Shown here piece after piece: positions 13,566 through 25,029 of a stretch of DNA of 64,000 bases. The DNA is taken from positions 71,941,856 to 72,005,855 of the forward strand of contig NC_054740.1 in NCBI RefSeq assembly GCF_018143015.1. Reading direction: 5' to 3'. The DNA comes from Lytechinus variegatus. Its lineage: Eukaryota; Echinodermata; Echinoidea; Temnopleuroida; Toxopneustidae. Numbering within the stretch: position 1 is the stretch's first letter; the number at the start of each line of letters is the position of its first letter. A program made the position numbers and the translations under genes. The notes below the pieces were generated by a model. The model was not told the DNA's origin and searched no databases. It saw only the letters and a program-made list of their open reading frames with translations.

Positions 13566-13801
13566 ATGTGAAAACTGCGGTGTTAAAACTGACACCAATT
13601 GGTGTTAATCGAGGACCACACCCTGAGGTGTTAAAATTACACCCTAGAGATTAAACATAACACCAAAGAGTGTAAATGTAACAACAAAATGTGTTGTAAC
13701 ACCTATAGGTGTAAAACTAACACCACCAATTTAACACCGGTGTTAGATAACTGGTGTGGTCCTCTATGTACACCGGTTAACACCACAGTTTTTGCTGTGT
13801 A
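13566..13801. mobile_element. GGTGTTA-family MITE (copy 1)
   Basis: Ends are 'gaaaactgcggtgttaaaac' and 'aacaccacagtttttgctgt', imperfect inverted repeats. The interior is full of TGGTGTTA/TAACACC half-sites ('accaattggtgttaat', 'acaccggtgttagataac'). Copies of the same family occur at 16845-17085, 30645-31484 and 53728-53959. Non-coding. The repeated inverted half-sites make a strongly folded transcript possible. Confidence 0.85.
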
Positions 13802-15196
13802 TGTGTGAATGAAACTTTGGCTTTGGAACAATTCGTTCTGTTTTGAACTTCGGACCAGCGAGCAGGAAAGAGCAAACGAGAGTGACGCGGTTAAAGTGGC
13901 GCCATTAGAAAAAAAAGCGGCATAAATGTTAATGACTTCCAGAAAGCCAGAAAGACGCCACAAAAATTCACATCATGCATGTCATGGCATGAGGCCTGTG
14001 GCACGACAACACAAGATTGGATGTAATTTACTTAGGAGTGTCGAATTTGACTGCATAGCATTCGGTCTGACTGTTCCAATAATTAGAGGCGGAATTGGCC
14101 TTTAAATAACTATACCACTGCACTGGCAAAGTTCGCAAGAATGATATCGTTTTAATCCTATGATATGGTTTTTATCTCGTCACCCAATTTTAAAGAACAA
14201 AAAATATAAAAAGCCAGCTTTAGGGTGGCGACTCATGCTGAGGGAATATCCCCCCATCCCTCCGTCTCTCTCTCTCTCTCCAGCAAATTTGAAAACTGGA
14301 AAAGAGCAATATGTATAATATATAACGCTGTAGAGGCGTCGATCCTGCATGGGAGGGAAGGCAATGGCAGTATTTTGGCGTAAAAATACTATAAAACATA
14401 CAAAGTTGTCAATTTTTCGAAGCAATACGCGAGCAAAATTTTGTATTATAAAATGAGCGCGCCTTTTTAAATACATCTCACGCCTCCCCCCCCTCCAAAA
14501 CGTGGGTCGACGTCATTATGGTGTCAATATTTCATAGCACCAATCCAGTCTGCAAATGCTCTAAAAAAATAACATTTTCACATCTCAAACCAGCAAAGTT
14601 TCTCATTTTGGTTGCTGTATATATGCTGCTTGGCAAACTATTCTTTTTATAAGTAAATATCATGACCATGGCTTCACTCATTTTTAAGTGGAAGTACTTC
14701 TAATAAAAATGCACAGCTTTTCCAGTGCATTGAATAAGACAATACAAAATAGTCTGATAATCAATGCTATTAAACATTTGCCCCCGCCTCTGTTGAAACA
14801 TTCAATGGAGGGAATGAGATTTAACTCTTTGATTTGCCTTTCTGATGTCCGAAAATGATCCCTGGAATGATCAAATCGCTCCCAATCAAATTCCCCCGTC
14901 ACTCTTTTCTTTTTAATTAATTATTGTAGTAATGTCAGGTATTAGGTTCGATCAAATTATGAATACAACAACTATCATGATGAGGATGAAATTATGCATA
15001 ACGTTTTATTTGAAATACCAACTGACATGGACATGATCGGGATATATCCCAAAATTCCTCACGAATTGCAAACTGTATAAAACAACGGCATCAAGGAATT
15101 CGTTTATTTTAATAATGTTTGAATGCGCCTATTAGAAGCGTTAACTTTTATCGATAGGTCTTTAAGTACCCTTCACTGCCTTGCTTAATCTTTATA
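13802..15196. other. Intergenic, nothing recognised
   Basis: A short (TC)n run at 14264-14281 and AT-rich unique-looking sequence. No coding region is supported. Confidence 0.4.
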
Positions 15197-15496
15197 TACA
15201 CTCTAAGAAATAAAGGTTCAAAATTGTACCCCGAAAGGTTGATACAAAATCAGCACCATATGGGTTCAAAAATTGAACCCCTTATTTGGGGTTCAAAAAT
15301 TCATTTTTCATTTTTGCACCATGCGGGTTCAAAACTGCACCCCTAGGGGTTCAATTTAAAATTTAGGGTGCAGTTTTGAACCCACAGGGTGCAAAAATGA
15401 ACCCCAACCGCAGGGTTCAATTTTTGAACCCATAGGGTGCTGATTTTGCAACAACCTTTCGGGGTTCAATTTTGAACCTTTATTTCTTAGTGTGTA
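15197..15496. mobile_element. Palindromic MITE with GGTTCAAAA repeats
   Basis: Left end TACACTCTAAGAAATAAAGG and right end CCTTTATTTCTTAGTGTGTA are inverted, and the arms contain repeated 'gggttcaaaaattgaaccc' type palindromes. The terminus TACACT.TAA.AAAT is shared with the MITE at 16665, so the two may use one transposase source. About 300 bp and non-coding. Confidence 0.85.
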
Positions 15497-15784
15497 CGTG
15501 TTGTAGGTGAAAAAGTTTCCCATCTAGAAAAAAACAAACAAAATTTATCAAACATTCAGAGCGCCATTTAGGTTTCTAGTCTCGCCCGCGGTCTTGAAAG
15601 AAATTCCATTTCCTTGCTGGGATCAGCGATTTGGCTTTCAAATTTCACCTGCTTTACTTAAAAAATACCATCAATAACAGTATTGAATAATGATGATATT
15701 AAAGGATTTTCATAGCTAAAATGAAAATAAGATGAGAATTTGTAATTGTATTTTTGTCTCCTTTTCCAACTGACTTTTCGTTTT

Positions 15785-15874
15785 CTGTCTGTCTGTCTGT
15801 CTATCTTTCTTTTTTTTTCTTTCTTTCTTTCTTTCTTTCTTTCTTTTTTTCATTTTTTTCTTTCTTTCTTTCTT
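15785..15874. repeat. (CTTT)n/(CTGT)n microsatellite
   Basis: Starts as four GTCT units and continues as CTTT units with T-run interruptions. Confidence 0.9.
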
Positions 15875-16664
15875 ACTCCTTTCCACCGTTTGCTTTTCTA
15901 TAAAACATGCCTATACACGGCCTAAAAAGTATCAATATAAGTTGGAAAATATGACATGGGGGCATAATTACTTATCTTAACTTCCAAGGATGGAGGGTGT
16001 TTAATAACATTTTGTTTTCATGAAAAACTTGAACTTGTAAATTTTGGGATCGGATGCATGGTAAACTTTCGACGTGTGTATACAGAGGCAAAATTCTAAA
16101 AGGGTTTGTCGGATCCTCTTGAATTAGCCCTGATCAACCAGAATACTCTCAAATTAGGATACGCGCACGCATTTTGATCGGAGCAAGTCAACATAAAAAT
16201 GACGTCATTTTTCTCATTAGAACAACGGGAGTACTAATACGTAGTGTTATATGACCCACATCTCTCTCCCTCTCTCTCTCTTTGATATATATATAATTTA
16301 ACAAAATTCCTTTTTCTTCCGTCTTTCATCCTCCCCTCTTTGGTTACCGCCTCGCATGGACCCAAAGGGCAATCGCCCCTGCCTCCCTTTAGCACCGCCC
16401 CTATATTATCAATGACAGACATAACGAACACGGTTGCAAAACAAAAGACTTCTTTTCTAAGACTGTTCGTCTAATTACACATCGTTTTAACCGGTCATCA
16501 TCGAAGACGACACCCAGTGACTCTACCCTGAGCTATGCCCAATGACAACATACCAGGACAACACCGGGATACCGGAGACCCTCTTCAGATGGCTGACTAA
16601 TCTATCACTGAAAACCTTCAGGATGAACTGTTTGGTTGTTTATTATTATTATTTTTTTTGGATG

Positions 16665-16834
16665 TACACTCTAAAAAATGAAGTGCTAATTTAGCTCTTA
16701 AAGAACGCGTATAGTGACTGCACTTCGGAGTGCTGATTTGTCTAGTAATTTGAACTACACAAATCAGCACTCCGAAGTGCAGTCACTATACACGCTCTTT
16801 AAGAGCTAAATTAGCACTTCATTTTTAGAGTGTA
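16665..16834. mobile_element. 170-bp near-perfect palindromic MITE
   Basis: The left arm of about 75 bases (from TACACTCTAAAAAATGAAG through 'gcacttcggagtgctgattt') is repeated inverted, with few mismatches, in the right arm (ending CTTCATTTTTAGAGTGTA). Only about 17 bases separate the arms. The near identity suggests recent insertion or ongoing arm homogenisation. It abuts a worn copy of the GGTGTTA family. Confidence 0.9.
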
Positions 16835-16844
16835 CATGGGATGT

Positions 16845-17085
16845 TATAAGCTGATACCAGCTGGTGTCTCAAGGCCACATCTAATGTGCTAAAATTACAC
16901 CTAGAGATTGGATATAACACGAGAGTGTAACATTTATAATCAAAGGTGCTGTGATACAATAAAAAAATACAATTGTGTTGAACTACTATAGAACATCACA
17001 ACTTTAACACCAAAGTAAAGTCTGATGAAGTGTTCAGTGTATACCTATCAATACAACTGCTTTTGCTGTATATCGGCCTGGAAAT
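16845..17085. mobile_element. Worn GGTGTTA-family MITE (copy 2)
   Basis: 'gctgataccagctggtgtct', 'aaaattacacctagagattg', 'aacacgagagtgtaaca' and 'tgcttttgctgtatat' follow the order of the copy at 13566-13801 with many changes. Its left terminus is missing where the 170-bp palindrome lies, so that palindrome probably landed in or beside it. Confidence 0.65.
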
Positions 17086-18883
17086 TTCTTTTTTTCTAGT
17101 TTAGTAACCCCCCCCCCTAAAAAAGAAGCAAATTCACGTCTAGGAAGGAAGATTTTAAGAAAATTGCCATGAAAGGATTTTTTTTTTGGGGGGGGCAAGG
17201 AAAGGTCTTCATCTTTCGATTTTGGTTTAGATGTAATTTCGGTAGTATAAATTAACGACTTATCTTTTAAGCATTCAAAACAATGAAGATTTTAAAAAGA
17301 AATTACACACAAAAAATCTACCACTCCATCGTTAAAATTTCAGGTGGCAAACTTTCGTGATAAACCAATCATAAAGGAAAGAAAAAATCATGAACACGGT
17401 TTGGAGGTCCACTGCACACGACAAAATGATTAGTTTTTAAACCTGACTGAGTAATAAATAGTATACCATTATTGAATAAAAGAGGATGTTAAAAACCTCT
17501 GTGATTTGATTCGAGATAAACAGTATTTTTGGTTTTAGGCCTATACCATTTATGCATTTTTATTAATTAAAAATATCATTGTCTTAGATCTTATTAAATG
17601 CACGCCACCTAATAAGAACATTTTTAGCTTAATTATTGACTCACTTGCGTCTGGTTTTCTACATAAATCGCGCCCTTGATTTAAAAAAAAGAGACCCCTG
17701 AAAACTATGGCCCCATTCGCCACTGCCTTTGGTTGTTGGATGTCTCCCGCATTATCAAATTCTGCGGATTGGAACTGCGGCAACGATTGTGAAATGTCGC
17801 CACCATCGTTAAGGTGAAGATAGTATAATGATTACAGATATAAAAAAATATTAATGTAAGAGAGTTATGGGCGACTTAAGAATCCCGCATCTCAGTGCCA
17901 TCATTACATATATAACTACAAAACAATGTCATTTACCATCATTTCTTTATGAGAAAAAATAAATAAATACAAAGCCTCTCTTACGTTTGAGAATCCACCC
18001 CCTACCCTCCCTTTAAAAAAAAAGTATTAAAATAATATCATTGAATAAATATTTACAGAGTTAATTTTATTTTTTCTCTTTATCTATATTATGAAACACA
18101 TAATTTCCAAAACAAGAAAAAACAACAACCAAGAATCAAAATCAAAAATACATTGTGAGGACCAAGCGCCCCCCCCCCGTCATTATGCACCTGCACCCTT
18201 ACGTTAAGATATGTTGGATGAATAATAATGATTGTTTTCTGGGGTTGCCACGCAGTCAAGCTTAGCTTATAGTGGCAACCCCTGCAACCTTCTAACAATC
18301 GATATATATTAATAGAAAATGCAATTATGTTCAATGTTTTGCTTGTCACTTATACGTATATTATTATTGTATTTTCTTTTTTCATGTGTTTATGAAAAAG
18401 TGTTGCAGAAACCAATAAATGAAATGAAAATGAAAAGATTGGACTTTATTTCAGTTCACATTAAATTACATCATATATGAATACATAATTATGTGATGTT
18501 TTATTGGTGTTAAGCATTGGGATTGCATTGAAATATTTTTAAAAATTATTTTGGTTATTGTAAGATAAGAGTTTAAAATTCAATTTTTAAAGATAACAAG
18601 TGGAGCACCTTTGGCAGTCTCGCCTGCACGCGATTCAATGTAGCAGCAGTGATGACTTTGAAAATGACTATAAAATAATTTTTCACAAAAAACACCATTC
18701 GTATAATAATATGCTACTTCGTGAATTGACCCTAAATGACCTTTTACCTTGGTCATGTGACCTGAAACTCGGGCAGGATATTCAGTAATAATAAGTTATG
18801 ATGTCATTTCAAAAACTTAACCTTAAGTTAAGATTTCATATTGACGACGCCGCGGCGCGCCGTCTCCGGAAAAACGGCGCTTA
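17086..18883. other. Intergenic, nothing recognised
   Basis: AT-rich with poly-C and poly-G runs (17105, 17180, 18170). No coding signature. The minus-strand frames at 17550 and 18089 have no family resemblance. A GC-rich patch 'gacgccgcggcgcgccgtc' lies at 18845-18865 just before the next element. Confidence 0.4.
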
Positions 18884-18885
18884 TA

Positions 18886-20212
18886 CAGTGCGTATAAAAA
18901 AAACGGAACAGTTTTGAAAAGTCAATTAGAAATTTGTTTCAAATTATAATATCTATATTTTGATACTAATAGATCCTCTGAAATCTAATCTTTGAAATGT
19001 TATTAAAAAAAATTGTTCATGCTTGAGCGAACACCGGACGTTTTTGTTCAAAAAGAGGCTTGCGCCAAAATGGCAGAAATGGGAAATTTGATGATCAGAC
19101 TTTTAGCTAATCATCAGACTTCCTTTTAACCTTTTCATTATCTTTGCCATGATTTTCGAATTATGCTATCAAATTTCATTTACAAATTCATTTATTTACT
19201 TGAATTATTATTTTTTTCATTGAAACTTCTTTAACCTTTGAATTTTCCTTCATAAGTAAGAAAAGAAGACTTTTTGTCAACCCAAGCACGAAGGTTGGCA
19301 TTATTAATTGGGAGAACTTGTAATGATTCAAATCGCAATTTTTATGTGAAACAAATTATGTTATGGTATCTTTAAAATAATGAATCCTATTTTCAAGGGG
19401 TTATTGATTCCTTGACCAAGTGTAATTATGTGCTTGACAGGACAAACAATGGTGTATATGGCAATGGTGTATTAAGTCAATTTTGAAGGAGCTAGATATG
19501 GCAGTTCGGATAAAATGTTTAAAAAGTTGTGAGCGAGCGAAGCGAGCAAGCAAAAATTTCAATTTTTTTTATTAAAAATATCAAATTTTGTGATAGATTT
19601 TGACATAATATTCAGAAAATAAATCATATTTCACTTTCTATCTTTCCTTTCCACTTTTTTTCTTATCAGGGTGGGGGGGGGGGGGCACCCCGAGACCCCG
19701 CCTATCTGTATGCCACTTTTCAAAGGCACTATAACCTTTGTAGCATACAGTGAAAGGATTTGAAAAAAATAAACACTCTCCCATACTTCGGTTGATTTTT
19801 TTGGTTTTTGCTTAAAGAAGGAATATTTAAAGCTAAAAGAGAACATATTAAAAAGAAACAACAGACAAATTTAAGCAAATAAAAAGATTTGATAATGAAT
19901 TTTTGATCGCATAATTCGAAAATTATGACAAAGATAATGAAAAGTTTAAGAGGAAATCTGCTGATTAGCAAGAAGTCTGATCATCATATTCATCATTTTA
20001 TGCCATTTTCGCGCAAGCCTCCTTTTAACCCCAGACAAAAACATTCCGTGTTCGCTCAAGCATGAACAAAACTAAACTTTTTAATGGCATTTGAAAGATA
20101 AGACTTGAGAGCACCTATTAATACCAAAATATAGACATCATAATTTGAAACAAACATTTTATAGACTTTTCAAATCTGTCCCGGTTTTTTTATATATTTT
20201 TTATACGCACTG
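18886..20212. mobile_element. 1.3-kb Tc1/mariner-like element with long inverted arms
   Basis: Ends CAGTGCGTATAAAAAAAACG and its inverse 'atacgcactg' are flanked by TA on both sides (18884-18885, 20213-20214), the target of Tc1/mariner transposases. The inverted arms reach about 400 bp: 'catgcttgagcgaacac' and 'ggcttgcgccaaaatgg' near 19018-19065 recur inverted at 20007-20065. The 500-bp middle carries a 'gagcgagcgaagcgagcaag' fragment. No transposase frame is visible, so it is non-autonomous. The first ten terminal bases match the elements at 37834 and 56201. Confidence 0.85.
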
Positions 20213-20519
20213 TATAAGGCGAGACAAAAATTATTCTTTCCTTGAGAGGGCGCTAAGTATAATCCATTGTTTATGAGAAATAGACCAAATGCCTGTCTAC
20301 TCCCAATTTTCCTAGCGACCCCCCCCCCATTTTTTAACAGCTTCTTGCAGTTATTAAGGGTGCCGTATGCATGGCAGGGGTCGTGGAACCGGGGTGGGGG
20401 AGATTTATTCTAAATATGATTTTCAAAAATATATTATTCAAGACACCTTTATAGTTTCCATATTTCATAAGATTGCATGTACGCAGGAGCGAGGGGACCG
20501 GAAGGGAAACATCAGTATG

Positions 20520-20745
20520 AGGTTTTGTGGCTCAGTGGATAAGTTTCCCGAGATTTCCTGATTTTGTAACCACAGGGACTGAGGGTTCGAATCCCATTGC
20601 AGCACTCACGTCATTTGCCACTCGTCACCCATGCATGCGTAGTTAATGAGCACCCGGTATAAGAAGAAATGTATAATGGTCCACCCGGCCACCGTCCTGT
20701 GCCCGTATTGTGGACGATCTTTAATTAAATCCTGTGGGCACCAGT
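20520..20745 (+). mobile_element. tRNA-derived SINE
   Basis: An A-box-like TGGCTCAGTGGATAAG and a B-box-like GGTTCGAATCC are spaced as in a tRNA, so an RNA polymerase III internal promoter can be inferred. A body follows with 'agcacccggtataagaag'. The anticodon region does not fold as a normal tRNA. Related to the SINE at 23835, with a different body. Confidence 0.75.
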
Positions 20746-21115
20746 ATCGCTTCTACATAAAAAAGACGTGAAAACTGGTAAAAGAGTCACCTACGCGATA
20801 TCCGTACAATTGGTAAGATACTGATAACAAAATAAAAATCCTGACGCACCTCAGATTTGTGCAGAAAATGACCAAATTGTCAGGTTTTACTAGCCGTAAG
20901 TGCCCTGGAATGTAATTCTGTTCTGACAGAGGTGCCTGCGATGAACTGATAATCGCAAGAAGCCCGGAAGCATACCATAAGTGACCCGGCCAGCACCCTA
21001 ACACATTGATGACGGGGTCCTTGCACTATTTTACATTAGACTTCATATTTCACCCTATGGATGTATTACTATCATGACTATATAGGCTTATGTGCAGCCC
21101 TTAAACCGTTACAAC
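20746..21115. other. Intergenic, nothing recognised
   Basis: No repeat structure or coding family is visible. Confidence 0.4.
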
Positions 21116-21690
21116 TCAATCAGGAAAGGTTTGCAATACGTCTGTATTATCAGTTATGTTAGCGTTAGGGTGTCTATAAATTTCACCAACAAGTACATTT
21201 TTTCCTGATGCAATTTCAATTTCAATGAAAATGCTTTCAATTGTTTCCGTCATGCATGTAAAATCATTAATTACTTTAAATTGGAGATTATTTCTAACAT
21301 ATAAAGCTACGCCGCCACCGTGTTTATTTACTCTTTTATTAACAACGATTGCATAATCATCCAAATGAACAAGAGAAGTAAGTTGATCGGATAACCAGGT
21401 TTCTCATAAACCTACGACAGATATTTCTTCATTCAGTGAGTTGAGAAACAATTGAAAATGGTCAAAATTTTTACACAAGCTTCTTATATTATAATGTAGA
21501 GCTGAAAAATTTGAAGATTCTAATTTTTTACATTTTAAATCCTGAGGCAATACATAATAAGAAGACGTGTCTTTTATTGATAAGTCATTTGTATCATAAG
21601 TAAGATTTAGATCAGGCATCCTTTCATTATAAATATCCGTGACAGTTGGATTTGTACTTTGTATGTGTTCAGGACTTACATAAGATGGGG
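21116..21690 (-). mobile_element. LINE endonuclease fragment
   Basis: The minus-strand translation contains SALHYNIRSLCKNF, then a stop codon (near 21404) where the family has Ser of SETWL, then ETWLSD and KHGGGVALYVRNNL. These are motifs of the apurinic endonuclease domain of CR1/L2-like LINEs. Frame is otherwise kept over about 190 codons. The domain is cut off after about GEIYRHPN, and no reverse transcriptase follows toward lower coordinates. The LINE piece at 25030-26090 on the same strand lies in the wrong order to belong to the same insertion. Confidence 0.85.
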
Positions 21691-23830
21691 AAGAACATTA
21701 GGCACGTGGCCTGACCAACTCACTAACACTTTTTAATCTTGAAATATAAATATTTCAAATTTCTCTTCATTACATTGTAAAACAAAATTTGATTCCTCCT
21801 TGGTCATAAGAAATTGCATGGGCAACCTATATTCCGATACAATGAAGATGTTTTTTATCGTCAAATATGCAATCTGTGTCTGATTTGTCACCCGTTGCAG
21901 CAAGAATACTCGAGTAAAATAATTAAATAATCCAAATTACGCAACTGATATATATGGCGGTTTATAAAAAATCGATTGCACAAGTAATATTTAACATTAT
22001 AGACCCCATTTTAACGTTCCGGGATGTAATTTTATCTCTTCCTCATTTTCCTATCATTCCATGTATAGTAAGGACCTATTAAATTGTTTCTTTTTAAGCG
22101 GGTGCTCGTGGGGGAGGGGGGCTCTCATCTGAGTGAGATATGCCAATCATTTCAAGGTAGGACGTTTATGACCTGCCCACGAAAACATTATGTAGCTATT
22201 TAATATATGTTCCTTTGAGGTAAATGTTGAGGCCTTAACTGACGCTATAGGGGAATGCATATAGAGATGATCTTGAATTATCTATTTCATTTATTCATTT
22301 ATTTATTTACTTATGTTTAATTCATTAATTTATCATTATTGTTATTATTATTATTATTGTTATTATTGTTATTAACAATATTATTACTATTATCATATCA
22401 TCATCATCATCATTGTTATCATCAAAAGTAGGCATAGTTGTGGTAGTGTGGTTGTAATAGCGGCAGTGTATAAACCGCAACGAGTGCAAAGACTAGAGTT
22501 TACAGTGATGTGACTTACTCTTTGTTGGTTTCCATAGTGACGAGATGCTGAAGGTGTACAGAAGACACAGACGACATGTTTCATAGTAAGGAGTAACTGA
22601 TTAACAAGGAGAAACTGCAAAAAGACATCACTGCAACGCACGGCAAACTTGAGCAATATTGCTACAATAACAATAAGATCGGTCCTGATCAATGCGAAAG
22701 AAGTCTCTGGGAAATGGCTTTGACATGCTCCTTCATGCCATGTCACTCCATTGTAGGGCAGTTGACCGGTAGCGATCATCAAACACAACTTAGAGCACAA
22801 TATTACCTATGTGATAAAAAAAGTAATAATCCATTGCGGTTGTCACATGACAACCTTGTTTGTGGTGCCTTTATTACCACCATTCAGAAGAACTTTGAAT
22901 CACATTTTGTCATTGGTGACACCCCAATCCCAGGGCAAGAAACTCTCTGGAAAATCGAGATAAACACCGCTTTCTAGATTGCAGATGGAGACAGGAGAAT
23001 AGCAGTGTGTCTTCTCCCTGGTAACGAGGCAAGATGATGCGGGGTTAGTTTGTCCTCCGGCCCTGTCACAGCGGTATAGTTGGATGAAATACTTCGTGGT
23101 ATGGGGTTAGTCTCAACGACCATACCAGTATCTAACTACATTATTGGGGAAGGTTTGGAATGGCGGGGGGCGTCTCCTTGAACTTTCTACCCATACGTCA
23201 TGATCTGCCCCCTCAAAATATACTCGATACATGTATGCACCACGTTCAGAAAACAGAGAAAAGTACTTATTGACCATTGACTTTTGACAAAATGTTGACG
23301 GAATCGTTGCTTTTTTTTTACATGTCGCTTTATTTCTGTAATTGTTGACCCTCTCAATGACATGTACATTATTCTCTGTCCTATCAAGTTTCTTCACATC
23401 AATTCACAGCCAACTCCTCACTTTTCCTCTGATAACATCCTGTCTCAAGTTGTAAATATGTTTTGTACTTTGCACCATTGTAATTAGCCGTTTATAATGT
23501 ACGCCTATACACCTCAAACCTAATGGCTTTCCTATTAAAATCTGTATATATTCATTTATCTATTATCACTTCCTTGTGTAAGTGCTTTTTATAGTGATCT
23601 GTGATCTCTTTTGTGGTAAGCAAAGAATCACCGTTGGTGATGGTGAAGGGCAAACTATCACTTTTTATTTGAGCTGGATGCAGGCTGGATGGCTATCTTT
23701 CCGAAGCGAAGCTGAGAAAAGATAGCTAAAACATCCAGCTTGCCTTGTCACCTGAAATCAAGAGGATATTACATGCTTTGATATTTCACATCGGGAACCA
23801 CTATTTACACGTCTCTACAAGAAGTTTGAT
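21691..23830. other. Intergenic with an ATT/ATC microsatellite
   Basis: A (TTA/TTG/TCA)n tract spans about 22327-22412. The flanking 22440-23400 has more even base composition and open frames on both strands (135 codons minus at 22393, 87 plus at 22714, 94 minus at 23113), none with a recognisable domain. The 135-codon frame ends in a Met run translated from the microsatellite. Confidence 0.4.
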
Positions 23831-23834
23831 ATGA

Positions 23835-24125
23835 GGCTATGTGTTGTAGCTCAGTGGATAAGTCTCCGGCCATTGAACCACAAGGTACAGGGTTCAAATC
23901 CCACCCCATGCAGGACTCGCGTCGGTTGGCAAGGCGATTATCTACACTTGCCACTCTCCACTCAGGTGTAGTAAATAGGTATCCGGCAGTAACAAATTAT
24001 TTGAACGTTCTAGTTCCCGATAATAGTAGCCGTGCTAAAGCCGGTGTAATAGTATGCAGCGCTAAGACACATTGTATCAAGCGCTATATGAATGTTGCAT
24101 AATTATTATTATCACTGTTATTATC
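23835..24125 (+). mobile_element. tRNA-derived SINE ending in (ATT)n
   Basis: A-box-like TAGCTCAGTGGATAAG at about 23848 and B-box-like GGTTCAAATCC near 23890 give a tRNA-like head. The body includes 'actctccactcaggtgtag' and 'tatcaagcgctatatgaatg', and the 3' end runs into 'ataattattattatcactg'. Such a 3' end suggests mobilisation by a LINE with a similar tail. Confidence 0.8.
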
Positions 24126-24305
24126 ATTATTATTTAAAAAATCAAGGTGGCAAAGTGGCAATAGCTCCTTTATTTCGCGCTTACTCAAACTAATTCATAA
24201 CGCGTTATGACCCATGCGCTGAAAAGATCAGCGAAACACAAAAGTTCCATCACTGCGAGTGATGATGGCCCTGTCAGTGACATCTGACGAATCTTATAAC
24301 AAGAT

Positions 24306-24535
24306 TCTTAGTATGCGGGATACGATAATAAAAATAATAATAATAATGATAATAACAATAATAATGATGATGATGATGATTATAATAATAATAATAATAA
24401 CAATTATGATGATGATAAAGATGATGATGATAATGATAATAATAATAACAATAATAGTAATGATAATGATAACAGTAATTATAATAGTAAGGATGATGAT
24501 GATGTGATGATGATGCTGATGATAATAACATTATA
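24306..24535. repeat. Imperfect (ATA/ATG/ACA)n trinucleotide array
   Basis: About 220 bases of mixed AAT, GAT and CAA triplets. It produces long Met/Ile frames on + and His/Tyr frames on -, both artefacts. Confidence 0.9.
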
Positions 24536-25029
24536 ATACTCACATTGCTTACAATTTAACGTCTCTTTTGGCTCCAAAGGTGGGTGACCTTTACTTCACT
24601 GCCTCATCCCCCCCCCCATTTGCCAATCATGAACTGTGCAGTACACGTAATTTTCAGAACCAATTAGGAGCGATTCTCTCGATTACAAAACCTCAGCAGA
24701 AATAATCTGCTAATTACATCTGTGTATTTGTATGTCTTCTTTCAAATAGAAGTGCTCTGTTCCTTTGCTTTCCTTAAGGATATGAAATGAAAGATGCGTG
24801 CTGGTATTGATAACATGGTGGTTGAGATGAAGTGAAGAGATTCATTCAAAGGAACTCCCTAAGCCTTTTGATACCACACCCACGTCCAGAGCATCAAGAA
24901 CAATTGAGTATACAGTACTTGAAATTTCGTTGGCAAACTCTAGTCACATCACAAATTATCAATAAACTATATAAACAGTGTTTGCTGATTTTACATGCAA
25001 AATTTTTAGCTTTAATAGGAAAAATTTAG
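24536..25029. other. Intergenic, nothing recognised
   Basis: Poly-C run near 24610; no coding or repeat family assigned. Confidence 0.4.

Noticed and set aside
22393-22977. 135-codon minus and 87-codon plus frames as genes
   Set aside because: No recognisable domain, and the longer one ends in a Met run from the adjacent microsatellite.
24259-24543. Met/Ile and His/Tyr frames
   Set aside because: Products of an imperfect AAT/GAT array.
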